Shown here in pieces: positions 27,286 through 35,521 of a stretch of DNA of 64,000 nt. The stretch covers positions 23,788 to 87,787 of the forward strand of contig MKWA01000005.1 of NCBI GenBank assembly GCA_001899285.1, read 5' to 3'. The notes beneath the pieces are model-generated. The model ran no database searches. It saw nothing but the letters and a program-made list of their open reading frames with translations, and was not told the DNA's origin. How positions within the stretch are numbered: the stretch's first letter is position 1; every line of letters begins with the position of its first letter. The stretch is from Rhizobiales bacterium 64-17. Lineage in GTDB: Bacteria; Pseudomonadota; Alphaproteobacteria; Rhizobiales; Xanthobacteraceae. The translations under genes were made by a program, and so were the position numbers.

Positions 27286-28146
27286 TCACTCCGCCGCTGC
27301 CGCGCGCTTGCGCGCATGCTGGGCGAAAGCCTCGGGGCCTTTCTCCAGCACGTTCTCTTTCATCCAGGCGAGGAAGGTGTCGCGCTCGCGCGCGATATTG
27401 TCCCATGCCTTGTAGAAGCTGTTGTTGCGCGCGTAATAGCCCTGCGCATAGGACGGGAACGCGCCGCCCGGCACTTCCGACACGTAACCGATGGTCCAGG
27501 CCGGCAGCACCACCGCGTTGAGGCTGCGCGGGCCGAGATCGTCGACCACTTCCTCGACCGTGACGATCGAGCGCTTCGCCGCCAGCACCGCTTCCTTCTG
27601 CACGCCGAGCACGCCTTCCAGCAGCACGTTGCCGGCCTTGTCGGCGCGCAGCGCGTGGATGATCGCGACGTCCGGCCGATGCGCCGGCACCGCGGCAAGC
27701 TCTTCGCCGGTGAACGGGCAGGTGACGCGCTTGATGTTCTTGTTCACCTTCGGCAGATCGCTGCCGAGATAGCCGCGGAACACCGCGAGCGGCAGACCCG
27801 CCGCGCCGGCCTCATAGGCGTTGGCCATGGCCGCGTGGGAATGTTCTTCGATCTCCAGCGCGTTGGGCCAGCCCTGCTCCACCGCGTCGCGCAGCCGATG
27901 CAGCGAGCCGACGCCGGGATTGCCGCCCCACGAGAACACCAGCTTCTTCGCGCAACCCATGCCGATCATCTGGTCGTAGATCAGGTCCGGCGTCATGCGG
28001 ATCAGGGTCAGATTTTTTCGCTTCTGACGGATGATCTCGTGGCCCGCCGCATGCGGGATGAGGTGGGTGAAGCCTTCCATCGCCACCGTGTCGCCGTCGT
28101 GGACGGCTGCCTGCACGGCTTCCGCGAGTGAAGTGATACGCGCCAT
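27286..28146 (-). CDS. pcaI: 3-oxoadipate CoA-transferase subunit A
   Basis: Alpha subunit, 286 residues, longer than the ~230 of Pseudomonas PcaI. VHDGDTVAMEGFTHLIPHAA corresponds to the subunit-A GGF-type signature, and FSWGGNPGVGSLHRL and ADKAGNVLLEGVLGVQKEAV are CoA-transferase strands. First gene of pcaIJFHG. Start MARITSLAEAVQ. The upstream region up to the divergent DUF3237 gene carries a 14-bp inverted repeat (28179-28192), a possible control site. Confidence 0.9.
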   Translation of the reverse strand: MARITSLAEAVQAAVHDGDTVAMEGFTHLIPHAAGHEIIRQKRKNLTLIRMTPDLIYDQMIGMGCAKKLVFSWGGNPGVGSLHRLRDAVEQGWPNALEIEEHSHAAMANAYEAGAAGLPLAVFRGYLGSDLPKVNKNIKRVTCPFTGEELAAVPAHRPDVAIIHALRADKAGNVLLEGVLGVQKEAVLAAKRSIVTVEEVVDDLGPRSLNAVVLPAWTIGYVSEVPGGAFPSYAQGYYARNNSFYKAWDNIARERDTFLAWMKENVLEKGPEAFAQHARKRAAAAE

Positions 28147-28178
28147 GTTCGATCCTGTGGCGAAAGTTCAAGAGCGGA

Positions 28179-28192
28179 CCCGTATTTACGGG
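28179..28192. promoter_or_regulatory. Inverted repeat in the pcaI-DUF3237 divergent region
   Basis: CCCGTA-TT-TACGGG, 6-bp perfect arms. It lies 33 bp before pcaI and 30 bp before the DUF3237 gene, so a bound regulator could affect both. No pca regulator gene is adjacent. Confidence 0.4.
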
Positions 28193-28221
28193 CGTCCCTG
28201 GAACGGGTCAAATGCGACATC

Positions 28222-28674
28222 ATGCTGTCACCGCAACCCATCTTCACCATTCGCGCCGATCTCGCTCCCATCCTGCCGTTCGGCGCGACGCCTTACGGCG
28301 AGCGCCGCGTGATCGACATCATCGGCGGAACCGTGAGCGGGCCGAAGCTGACCGGACGCATTCTGCGCGGCGGCGCCGACTGGCAACTGATCCGCGCCGA
28401 CGGCACCGCGGACATTCAGGCGCGCTACACCATCGCCGCCGACAACGGCGCACACATTCTGGTGTCGAGCGAGGGATTGCGGCACGGCCCACCGGACGTG
28501 CTCGCCGCCCTGGCGCGCGGCGAGCCGGTCGATCCGGCGCGCTATTATTTCCGTACCGTGATGCGGTTCGAGACCGCCGACAAAGCCCACGGCTGGCTGA
28601 ACAATATTCTCGCGATCGCCAGCGGCGCGCGGCTGGCGCAGGCGGTCGAACTGAACGTGTACGAGGTGCTCTGA
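28222..28674 (+). CDS. DUF3237 domain protein
   Basis: 150-residue protein of the DUF3237 family, a small beta-barrel of unknown activity often found in aromatic-degradation clusters. Visible family strands: LAPILPFGATPYGERRVIDI, GGTVSGPKLTGRILRGGADW, DIQARYTIAADNGAHILVSS and the C-terminal VELNVYEVL. It is divergent from pcaI. The position suggests a role with CoA esters or aromatic acids (inference). Confidence 0.85.
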   Translation: MLSPQPIFTIRADLAPILPFGATPYGERRVIDIIGGTVSGPKLTGRILRGGADWQLIRADGTADIQARYTIAADNGAHILVSSEGLRHGPPDVLAALARGEPVDPARYYFRTVMRFETADKAHGWLNNILAIASGARLAQAVELNVYEVL

Positions 28675-28750
28675 ACCCGCTGGCGGACCGGCTCGGACTG
28701 GCGGGCCCATTGGCCCCCACGAGGTCTTGACGGCAGGGCGGACACGGCAG

Positions 28751-28771
28751 ATTGTTGTCAACAACAACAAT
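28751..28771. promoter_or_regulatory. Inverted repeat upstream of the acyl-CoA synthetase gene
   Basis: ATTGTTGT and ACAACAAT are perfect 8-bp arms separated by CAACA, 42 bp before the synthetase start. Its sequence differs from the MarR operator at 32485-32504, so a different or unlinked regulator may bind. Probable operator. Confidence 0.5.
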
Positions 28772-28813
28772 ATCCGGACCACGCAGCCGGCGAGGGAATG
28801 AAACGCAAAGCAG

Positions 28814-30694
28814 ATGGCACAGAATAGCACCCTCAGGCAGGACAGCCGGGCCCCTTTGCGACCGGTTCGGGTCGGCTCCCTCAAACCGGAGATGACACGG
28901 CGCGCCGACGGCACGACGCTGGTGCGCTGCACCGATCCATTGCCGGCTTATCCTGACAAGATCACGCTGCATCTCGAACGCTGGGCGCGAGAAGCCCCGG
29001 ATCGCGTCTATCTGGCCCAGCGGAACACCCAGGGCAGCGAAGTCAGCTGGCGCACGCTGACCTATCGCGACACATTCACCCAGGTCCGCGCCATTGCCCA
29101 GGGTCTGCTGGATCGCGATCTCTCGGTCGAGCGACCCGTCGTCATCCTGTCCGGCAACGACATCGAGCAGGCGCTGCTGTCGCTCGCCTGCATGATGATC
29201 GGTGTGCCTTACGCGCCGATCTCGCCGGGCTATTCGCTGCTGTCCACGGACTTCGGCAAGCTGCGATATGTCTTTGACTTGCTGACGCCCGGACTTGTCT
29301 ATGCGGGCAACGCGACGGCGTTCGTACGCGCGCTTGACGCCGTGCCCGACGGCGTGGAACGGGTCGTGCCGCAGCCGCCAGCGGCGGCGAACGCCACTCC
29401 GTTTGCCGCGCTGGCCACCACCGTACGCGGTGATGCGGTCGACCGCGCCCATGCAGCGGTCGGACCAGACACCATCGCCAAGTTCCTGTTCACGTCCGGC
29501 TCGACCGGCCAGCCCAAGGGCGTGATCAACACCCAGCGCATGATGTGCGCCAATCAATCCATGCTGCAGGTCGGTTTTGGTTTCCTGACCGATGCACCGC
29601 CCGTGGTCGTGGACTGGCTGCCGTGGAGCCACACCTTCGGCAGCAACCACAACTTCAACATGGTGCTGACCAACGGCGGGTCGCTGTATATCGACGATGG
29701 CAATCCGACGCCCGCCGGCGCGCCAAAAACAGCGCGCAATCTGCGGGAGATCGCGCCGACAATCTATTTCAATGTGCCGAAAGGCTATGAGGCGCTCCTG
29801 CCCCATTTGCGCGCGGACCGGCAGCTTCGCGAAAACTTCTTCAGCCGGTTGAAGCTGCTGTTTTACGCCGGCGCCGGACTCAACAAAGCCATTGCCGACG
29901 AATATGCCGCGCTGTCTGCCGAAGTGACCGGCGAACGCATCCTGTCTGTAACATCGCTCGGCTCGACCGAGACCGCGCCAGCGTCGCTGCTGCGCACGTT
30001 CGAGTCCGCGATGCCCGACAATATGGGCGTGCCGATGCCCGGCGTCGAACTCAAGCTGGTGCCGTTCGAAGACAAACTGGAAGCGCGGCTGCGCGGCCCA
30101 CACATCACGCCCGGCTACTGGCGGCAGGACGAACTCACCCGCGGCGCGTTCGACGACGAAGGCTTCTACAACCTCGGCGACGCCCTCAAATTCGTCGATC
30201 CCAACGACGCCGGCAAAGGCTTTCTGTTCGACGGGCGGCTCGCGGAGGACTTCAAGCTCGCCACCGGCACCTGGGTCAGCGTCGGCCCGCTGCGCGTCGG
30301 CTTCATCGAGCATTTCACGCCGCTGGCGCGCGACGTCGTGCTGGCTGGCATCAATCAGGACGATATCACCGCGTTGATCTTCCCCGATGTCGAAGCCTGC
30401 CGGGCACTATGCAACGGCCTTGCCGCCGATGCTCCGCCGGCGCAAGTGCTGGTCGATCCGCGCGTGCGGGACCGGTTTCGCGCCCTGCTGATGGCACTCG
30501 CGGCCCGCAGCACCGGCTCATCGACGCGCATCTGCCGCGCGATCCTGCTTGAAACGCCGGCCTCGCTCGATATCGGCGAGGCGACCGACAAGGGCTCGAT
30601 CAACCAGCGCGCGGTGCTGCGGCATCGCGCCGAACTGGTCGAAGACCTTTACCGCGCGCCGCGACCGGCGCATGTCATTTCCATCGACGACTGA
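28814..30694 (+). CDS. fcs: Feruloyl-CoA synthetase-like acyl-CoA ligase
   Basis: ANL-family ligase forming the CoA thioester of ferulate, p-coumarate or a similar aromatic acid with ATP. Core motif [18 protein letters not shown] (about residue 226), then [41 protein letters not shown] (A5) and [20 protein letters not shown] (A7/A8 region). The C-terminal lid lacks the plain PKTxxGK ending and finishes with [19 protein letters not shown], as in bacterial feruloyl-CoA synthetases of about 620 residues. It starts an apparent operon with the SDR gene 15 bp later. Substrate is inferred from the family and the pca neighbourhood. Confidence 0.85.
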   Translation: MAQNSTLRQDSRAPLRPVRVGSLKPEMTRRADGTTLVRCTDPLPAYPDKITLHLERWAREAPDRVYLAQRNTQGSEVSWRTLTYRDTFTQVRAIAQGLLDRDLSVERPVVILSGNDIEQALLSLACMMIGVPYAPISPGYSLLSTDFGKLRYVFDLLTPGLVYAGNATAFVRALDAVPDGVERVVPQPPAAANATPFAALATTVRGDAVDRAHAAVGPDTIAKFLFTSGSTGQPKGVINTQRMMCANQSMLQVGFGFLTDAPPVVVDWLPWSHTFGSNHNFNMVLTNGGSLYIDDGNPTPAGAPKTARNLREIAPTIYFNVPKGYEALLPHLRADRQLRENFFSRLKLLFYAGAGLNKAIADEYAALSAEVTGERILSVTSLGSTETAPASLLRTFESAMPDNMGVPMPGVELKLVPFEDKLEARLRGPHITPGYWRQDELTRGAFDDEGFYNLGDALKFVDPNDAGKGFLFDGRLAEDFKLATGTWVSVGPLRVGFIEHFTPLARDVVLAGINQDDITALIFPDVEACRALCNGLAADAPPAQVLVDPRVRDRFRALLMALAARSTGSSTRICRAILLETPASLDIGEATDKGSINQRAVLRHRAELVEDLYRAPRPAHVISIDD

Positions 30695-30709
30695 CACGGA
30701 CACAGCATC

Positions 30710-31468
30710 ATGCAGATCACCGGACATGCAGCGATCGTCACCGGCGGCGGCTCGGGCCTCGGTGCTGCGACCGCAGAACGGCTGGCGAAAGCCGGCGCGC
30801 GCGTAGCGGTTCTCGACGTCAACAAGGACGCCGCCACCGCCGTGGCGAAGAAGATCGGCGGCATTGCTGTCCATTGCGACGTGACCGATGCGAAGAGCGG
30901 CGAGGAAGCCATCGCCGAAGCGGCGGCCTCCCACAACACCGCGCGCATCCTGATCAACTGCGCCGGTGTCGGTCCCGCCAAGCGCATCGTCGGCAAGGAG
31001 GGGCCACAGCCGCTCACCGATTTCGAGAGAGTCGTGAAGATCAACCTGATCGGCACCTTCAACATGCTACGGCTTACTGCCGCTGCAATGCAGACGCTCG
31101 AGCCGGTCGATGGCGAGCGCGGCGTGATTATCAACACCGCCTCGGTCGCAGCTTATGAAGGCCAGATCGGACAGGCGGCCTATGCCTCGTCCAAGGGCGG
31201 CGTCGCGGCACTGACATTACCGGCGGCGCGCGAGCTGGCGCAATTCGGCATCCGCGTACTGGCCATCGCCCCCGGCATCTTCGGCACGCCGATGCTGCGC
31301 GCGTTGCCGCAGGAAGCACAGGATTCACTCGGCGCGTCGGTGCCGTTTCCGAAGCGGCTCGGCGAGCCGTCAGAATATGCCGCGCTGGCGCAGCACATGA
31401 TCGAGAACGGCTATCTCAACGGCGAAAATATCCGCATTGACGGCGCGCTGCGCATGGCGCCTCGTTAG
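30710..31468 (+). CDS. SDR dehydrogenase, 3-hydroxyacyl-CoA dehydrogenase type
   Basis: NAD-dependent short-chain dehydrogenase, 252 residues, close in style to type II 3-hydroxyacyl-CoA dehydrogenase (HSD10 / HadH2). TGGGSGLGAATAERLAKAGA, LDVN after strand two (NAD preference), NCAGVGPAKRIVGKEGPQPL with the long insert typical of HSD10, Ser in NTASVAAYEGQIGQ, YASSKGG, and IAPGIFGTPMLRALPQE. It should oxidise a 3-hydroxyacyl-CoA. Beside the aromatic CoA ligase and a thioesterase it fits a CoA-dependent beta-oxidation of a phenylpropanoid side chain (inference). Confidence 0.88.
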   Translation: MQITGHAAIVTGGGSGLGAATAERLAKAGARVAVLDVNKDAATAVAKKIGGIAVHCDVTDAKSGEEAIAEAAASHNTARILINCAGVGPAKRIVGKEGPQPLTDFERVVKINLIGTFNMLRLTAAAMQTLEPVDGERGVIINTASVAAYEGQIGQAAYASSKGGVAALTLPAARELAQFGIRVLAIAPGIFGTPMLRALPQEAQDSLGASVPFPKRLGEPSEYAALAQHMIENGYLNGENIRIDGALRMAPR

Positions 31469-31537
31469 CGGCGCCACCCCTGTTGCCGGCGCGCAAGGCC
31501 GCTATAGTGACGGCATTCGCCGCTAAGGACTATCCGC

Positions 31538-31963
31538 ATGCTCAAGAATTCCCGCACCTTCATCATCGAATGGGGCGACTGCGATCCCGCGCAGATCGTG
31601 TTCTATCCGCGCTACTTCGCGATGTTCGATCATTCAACGACCATGCTGATCTCGGCGGCGAGCAAGCTCACCAAGTATCAGCTCTTCCAGGCTTATGATG
31701 TGGCCGGCTATCCGATGGTGGATACGCAGGGCAAATTCCATAGTCCCAACCGGTTCGGCGACACGGTGACGATCGAATCCGAATTCACACGTGTTGGCAC
31801 GTCGAGCTTCGATATCACCCACCGCATCGTCAAGGACGGCAAGGTGACGGTGGAAGGTTTCGAGAAGCGCGTCTGGGTCGGGCGCGATCCGAACGATCCG
31901 TCGAAGATCAAGTCGAAACCGATTCCGGACAATCTGGCGAAGCTGTTTCGCGGCGAAGCCTGA
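31538..31963 (+). CDS. 4-hydroxybenzoyl-CoA-type hotdog thioesterase
   Basis: 141-residue acyl-CoA thioesterase. IIEWGDCDPAQIVFYPRYFA carries the catalytic Asp and the helix start of the 4HBT family, followed by the GDTVTIESEFTRVGTSSFDI strand. It probably releases an aromatic acid from its CoA ester. It is the last gene of the plus-strand set fcs / SDR / thioesterase and converges with the MarR gene (7 bp apart). Starting at ATG 31538, 69 bp after the SDR stop. Confidence 0.9.
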   Translation: MLKNSRTFIIEWGDCDPAQIVFYPRYFAMFDHSTTMLISAASKLTKYQLFQAYDVAGYPMVDTQGKFHSPNRFGDTVTIESEFTRVGTSSFDITHRIVKDGKVTVEGFEKRVWVGRDPNDPSKIKSKPIPDNLAKLFRGEA

Positions 31964-31970
31964 GACCGCT

Positions 31971-32471
31971 TTAGCTGCCGAGCGTCTCGACGATGCGTTT
32001 GAGCGCGCGCAGCACGGCAGGCCGCTGCCGCCCGACAATCGCATCGAGATCTCGGTCATGCGCCTGGGCGCAAGCCGTCAGTTCCCGCAAAATCCCCTCG
32101 CCCGCCGCGGTCAGCCGCAACCGGTAAGCCCTCTTGTCGGCGGCGGTGCGGGTGCGCCGCACCAGACCGCGCCGCGCCAGACCGTCGATCGCCGGCGTGA
32201 GCGACGACTTGTCGAGGCCGATCGCCTGACTGAGCACGGTCTGGCTGATGTCCGGATTCTTGCCGATCACCATCAGCGCCGCAAAGCGGCCGGGATTGAG
32301 ATCGTGCTCACGCGTGCGGCGCGCAAATGCCTGAAACGACGCGATCTGCGCCATCCGCAGATAGAACCCGATCCAGCCGCCGAGCGGGCCGAGGTCCGGC
32401 TCGGCAGCAGGCTTTTTCTTCTGCGCCGCAGCATCGGGTTTTCGTCTTGCAGCAGAAACCTTGCGTGCCAC
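31971..32471 (-). CDS. MarR-family regulator divergent from the TRAP operon
   Basis: 166-residue winged-helix regulator with a Lys/Ala-rich N-terminal tail. ISQTVLSQAIGLDKSSLTPA is the recognition region and GLVRRTRTAADKRAYRLRLT the wing with the Asp-Lys-Arg pattern. GTG start (VARKVSAARR, 32469-32471). A 20-bp inverted repeat (32485-32504) lies 13 bp upstream. Synteny with a TRAP transporter and an aromatic CoA ligase resembles CouR of Rhodopseudomonas palustris, which senses p-coumaroyl-CoA; that identity is inferred. Confidence 0.88.
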   Translation of the reverse strand: MARKVSAARRKPDAAAQKKKPAAEPDLGPLGGWIGFYLRMAQIASFQAFARRTREHDLNPGRFAALMVIGKNPDISQTVLSQAIGLDKSSLTPAIDGLARRGLVRRTRTAADKRAYRLRLTAAGEGILRELTACAQAHDRDLDAIVGRQRPAVLRALKRIVETLGS

Positions 32472-32484
32472 GGCTGATCCGAAA

Positions 32485-32504
32485 ATAGTTTGATATCCAA
32501 CTAT
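32485..32504. promoter_or_regulatory. MarR operator candidate in the MarR-TRAP divergent region
   Basis: ATAGTTTGATATCCAACTAT is a 20-bp inverted repeat with one mismatched pair (9 of 10 pairs match). It is 13 bp before the MarR start and 79 bp before dctP, where it could repress both promoters. Confidence 0.65.
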
Positions 32505-32583
32505 CCCGGACTACACTGACCGCTGCTATCGGCTGAATCAAGGTCAACTTGGTCAACAACGATAACGTCCGGGGAGGACATTC

Positions 32584-33642
32584 ATGCAGGTTAGCCGTCA
32601 CCTGACGCGCCGCCATCTGGCGGGCGCAGTTTCCGCCGCCGCTGTCGCGCTGATGCTCGCCGCCATGCCGCAAGCAAACGCGCAGGACAAGACCTTTGAA
32701 TTGAAGCTCGCGCACTGGGTGCCGCCGTCGCATCCACTCCAGAAAGCGTTGGAGGACTGGGGCGCGTCGGTCGAGAAAGCCTCGAACGGCACGATCAAGT
32801 ACAAGGTCTATCCGTCGCAGCAGCTCGGCAAGGCATTCGACCATTACGACATGGCGCGCGATGGCATCGCCGATCTCACTTACGTCAATCCCGGCTATCA
32901 GCCCGGCCGCTTTCCGATCATCGGCGCCGGCGAACTGCCGTTCCTGTTCGCCAATGCCAAGGGCGGCTCGCAAGCGATCGATGCATGGTATCGCAAATAC
33001 GCCGCGCGCGAGATGAAGGACGTGAAGTTCTGCCTCGCCTTCATTCACGATCCCGGCTCGTTCCATTCCAAGACCAAGAAGATCATGGTGCCGGCCGACA
33101 TCAAGGGCATGAAAATCCGCCCGGCGCACGCCACCATGGCAACCTTCGTCACCTCGCTCGGCGGCACCAATGTGCAGTCGAGCGCGCCGGAGGTGCGCGA
33201 CATTCTCGAGAAGGGCGTCGCCGACGCGGTGACTTTCCCGTGGGGTTCGGTGCCTCTGTTCGGCATCGACAAGGTCACGAAGTACCACATGGACGTGCCG
33301 CTTTACGCAACAACCTTCGTGTTCGTGTTCAACAAGGACAAATACGCCGCCATGTCGGCTTCGCAGAAGAAGGTGATCGACGACCACTGCACCAACGACT
33401 GGGCGCTGAAGGTCGCAGCACCGTGGGCGGACTTCGAGCATGCCGGCATCGCCAAGCTTAAGGCCGATTCCGCTCACGAAGTCTATCCGATCACCCCGGC
33501 GCAGCTTGCCGAGTGGAAGAAGGCGGCCGAACCGCTGGAAAAGACCTGGGCCAACAATGTCCGCAAGACCGGTGGCAATCCGGATGCGATCATGAAGGAG
33601 TTGAAGGCCGAACTGGTGAAGTTCAAGTCGGCCGCGAACTGA
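32584..33642 (+). CDS. dctP: TRAP transporter periplasmic binding protein
   Basis: Captures an organic acid in the periplasm for the DctQM permease. Signal peptide MQVSRHLTRRHLAGAVSAAA with cleavage near ANAQ; the twin Arg could allow Tat export. The mature part begins FELKLAHWVPPSHPLQKALE, then KYKVYPSQQLGKAFDHYDM, and MKIRPAHATMATFVTSLGG, whose Arg is the carboxylate-binding Arg of DctP proteins. GGGGAGGA precedes the ATG. Coupled to dctQ by a TGATG overlap. The ligand is probably an aromatic or aryl-pyruvate acid from context. Confidence 0.92.
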   Translation: MQVSRHLTRRHLAGAVSAAAVALMLAAMPQANAQDKTFELKLAHWVPPSHPLQKALEDWGASVEKASNGTIKYKVYPSQQLGKAFDHYDMARDGIADLTYVNPGYQPGRFPIIGAGELPFLFANAKGGSQAIDAWYRKYAAREMKDVKFCLAFIHDPGSFHSKTKKIMVPADIKGMKIRPAHATMATFVTSLGGTNVQSSAPEVRDILEKGVADAVTFPWGSVPLFGIDKVTKYHMDVPLYATTFVFVFNKDKYAAMSASQKKVIDDHCTNDWALKVAAPWADFEHAGIAKLKADSAHEVYPITPAQLAEWKKAAEPLEKTWANNVRKTGGNPDAIMKELKAELVKFKSAAN

Positions 33643-34166
33643 TGACTTCCGAGGCTGTCGCCCGCGGACCGGTCGACCGGTTCATCGCAGCGATCGAATT
33701 GACGGCGGCGGGATTCCTCGCCGTCGTCACCGCTATCACTTTTGTTTCCGTTTTCCTGCGCTACCTGTTCGCCTGGTCGATTCCGGACGCCTACGATGTG
33801 TCGAGTCTGCTGCTCGGCATCCTGATCTTCTGGGGCATTGCCGCCGCGAGCTACCGCGGCGACCACATCACCGTCGATCTCCTGTGGTCGGCGATCCCGC
33901 CGCGCGCACAACGGGCGATGGACGTCTTCGCCAGCCTGCTCACCCTGTTTGCGCTGGTGATCTTCACCTGGATGGTCGGCCTCAAGGTCATCAATACCCA
34001 TGCCGACCAGGTTGCGACGTTCGATCTGCGCCAGCCGGTCTGGATCTATTATTTCGTTGCCTGGGTCGGCCTCGCTGCTGCAATCCTGATGCTGCTGGCC
34101 CGCACGGTGCGGCTACTGATTGCGCCGGAGCGTCTGGCCACCGGCGAAATGCGGCCGGTCGAATGA
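33642..34166 (+). CDS. dctQ: TRAP transporter small permease subunit
   Basis: Four-helix DctQ subunit, 174 residues. Helix 1 ELTAAGFLAVVTAITFVSVF, helix 2 from SSLLLGILIFWGIAAA, then RGDHITVDLLWSAIP, the conserved Q-subunit motif, and the C-terminal helices. I chose ATG 33642, which overlaps the dctP stop; a longer upstream frame lies inside dctP. It stabilises the large subunit DctM. Confidence 0.9.
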   Translation: MTSEAVARGPVDRFIAAIELTAAGFLAVVTAITFVSVFLRYLFAWSIPDAYDVSSLLLGILIFWGIAAASYRGDHITVDLLWSAIPPRAQRAMDVFASLLTLFALVIFTWMVGLKVINTHADQVATFDLRQPVWIYYFVAWVGLAAAILMLLARTVRLLIAPERLATGEMRPVE

Positions 34167-34203
34167 GGCGCTCCGCCCATCCGCTACCCGTGGATCAACG
34201 CTG

Positions 34204-35502
34204 ATGAGCAGCGATCTCGTCGCCATTCTCGGCTTCGTCGCCCTGTTCGCGCTGATGCTGTTGCGCGTTCCGGTCGGTATCGCCATGGGATTCGTTGGCG
34301 TGGTCGGTTTCGGCTATTCCGCCGACTGGTGGCCGGCGCTGAAACTGCTCGCGCAATCGCCGATGCGGACCGCCACATCCGCAGAATTCGCGGTGATCCC
34401 GCTGTTCCTGCTGATGGGTGCGCTCGCTTCTACCTCCGGGATGAGCCGCGAACTGTTTCGCGCATCCAACACGTTCCTCGGCCATCTGCGCGGCGGGCTC
34501 GGCATCGCCACCATCGCAGCGTGCGGTGGCTTCGCCGCGATCTGCGGCTCCTCCGTTGCGACCGCCGCAACGTTCTCCACGGTCGCCTATCCGGAGATGC
34601 GCCGGCACGGCTATCCGCAAAGCTTCGCCACCGGCGTGATCGCCGCCGGCGGATCGCTCGGCATCATGATTCCGCCATCCACGGTGCTCGCCGTCTATGG
34701 CCTGATCACCGAACAGGACATCGGCAAGCTGTTCATCGCCGGCATTGTGCCGGGATTGCTCGCGGTGGCGATGTACATCATCACCATCAACATCATCGGC
34801 ATGGTCCGGCCCGGCTTCCTGCCGGCGACACCGCGTCACTCCTGGAAAGAGCGGCTCGATTCGCTGCGCGATGTCTGGGCGGTGATGCTGCTGTTCATTT
34901 TCATTCTCGGCGGCCTCTACGGTGGCATTTTCACCGCTACCGAGGCCGGCGGCGCGGGCGCGGGTGGCGCCTTCATCATCGCCGTGCTGCGACGGCGGTT
35001 AACCGCAAAAGCGTTCTGGCAAAGCTGCATCGAGACAGTCCGAACCACCGCCGCCGTGTTCACGATCCTGATCGGCGCGCTGATCTTCGGTTATTTCCTG
35101 ACGATCACCCAGACGCCGCAGAAGGTCACCGAATTCCTCACCAGCCTCGGTCTCGGCCCTTACGGCGTCCTGACCATCATCATGCTGATGTATCTCGTCC
35201 TCGGCTGCGTGATGGACGCCATGGCGATGATCATCCTCACGGTTCCGATCGTGTTCCCGGTGATCAAGCAACTTGGCTTCGATCCGATCTGGTTTGGCGT
35301 CATCATCGTGATGACGGTGGAACTCGGCCTGATCCATCCGCCGGTCGGCATGAATGTGTTTGTCATCAAGAGTGTGGTGAAGGACGTAAAACTATCCACC
35401 GTGTTCTATGGCGTGATGCCGTTTGTCATCACCGATATCCTGCGCCTGATCATCCTGATCGCGTTCCCGATCCTGGCGCTCTGGCTGCCATCGCATATGT
35501 AA
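34204..35502 (+). CDS. dctM: TRAP transporter large permease subunit
   Basis: Sodium-driven transport subunit, 432 residues, about 12 helices. LRVPVGIAMGFVGVVGF near the start, FGAI-type helical hairpins represented by CGGFAAICGSSVATAATFST and GGSLGIMIPPSTVLAVYGLI, and a second repeat with MDAMAMIILTVPIVFPVIKQ. I chose ATG 34204 (MSSDLVAILGF), 37 bp after dctQ, since the upstream in-frame start at 34120 falls in dctQ. The iorA gene follows by 19 bp, so transport and oxidation may be co-expressed. Confidence 0.92.
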   Translation: MSSDLVAILGFVALFALMLLRVPVGIAMGFVGVVGFGYSADWWPALKLLAQSPMRTATSAEFAVIPLFLLMGALASTSGMSRELFRASNTFLGHLRGGLGIATIAACGGFAAICGSSVATAATFSTVAYPEMRRHGYPQSFATGVIAAGGSLGIMIPPSTVLAVYGLITEQDIGKLFIAGIVPGLLAVAMYIITINIIGMVRPGFLPATPRHSWKERLDSLRDVWAVMLLFIFILGGLYGGIFTATEAGGAGAGGAFIIAVLRRRLTAKAFWQSCIETVRTTAAVFTILIGALIFGYFLTITQTPQKVTEFLTSLGLGPYGVLTIIMLMYLVLGCVMDAMAMIILTVPIVFPVIKQLGFDPIWFGVIIVMTVELGLIHPPVGMNVFVIKSVVKDVKLSTVFYGVMPFVITDILRLIILIAFPILALWLPSHM

Positions 35503-35521
35503 GACTTGAAACGAGGCTGTC

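Noticed and set aside
28749-28761. 13-nt AGATTGTTGTCAA shared by the ligase leader and the regA leader (61744-61756)
   Set aside because: Exact 13-mers are expected by chance many times in 64 kb, and only one copy has good dyad symmetry.
28319-30313. 664-codon minus-strand open frame opposite the acyl-CoA ligase
   Set aside because: Antisense shadow of a gene with complete ANL motifs; composition is Arg/Gly/His rich without domains.
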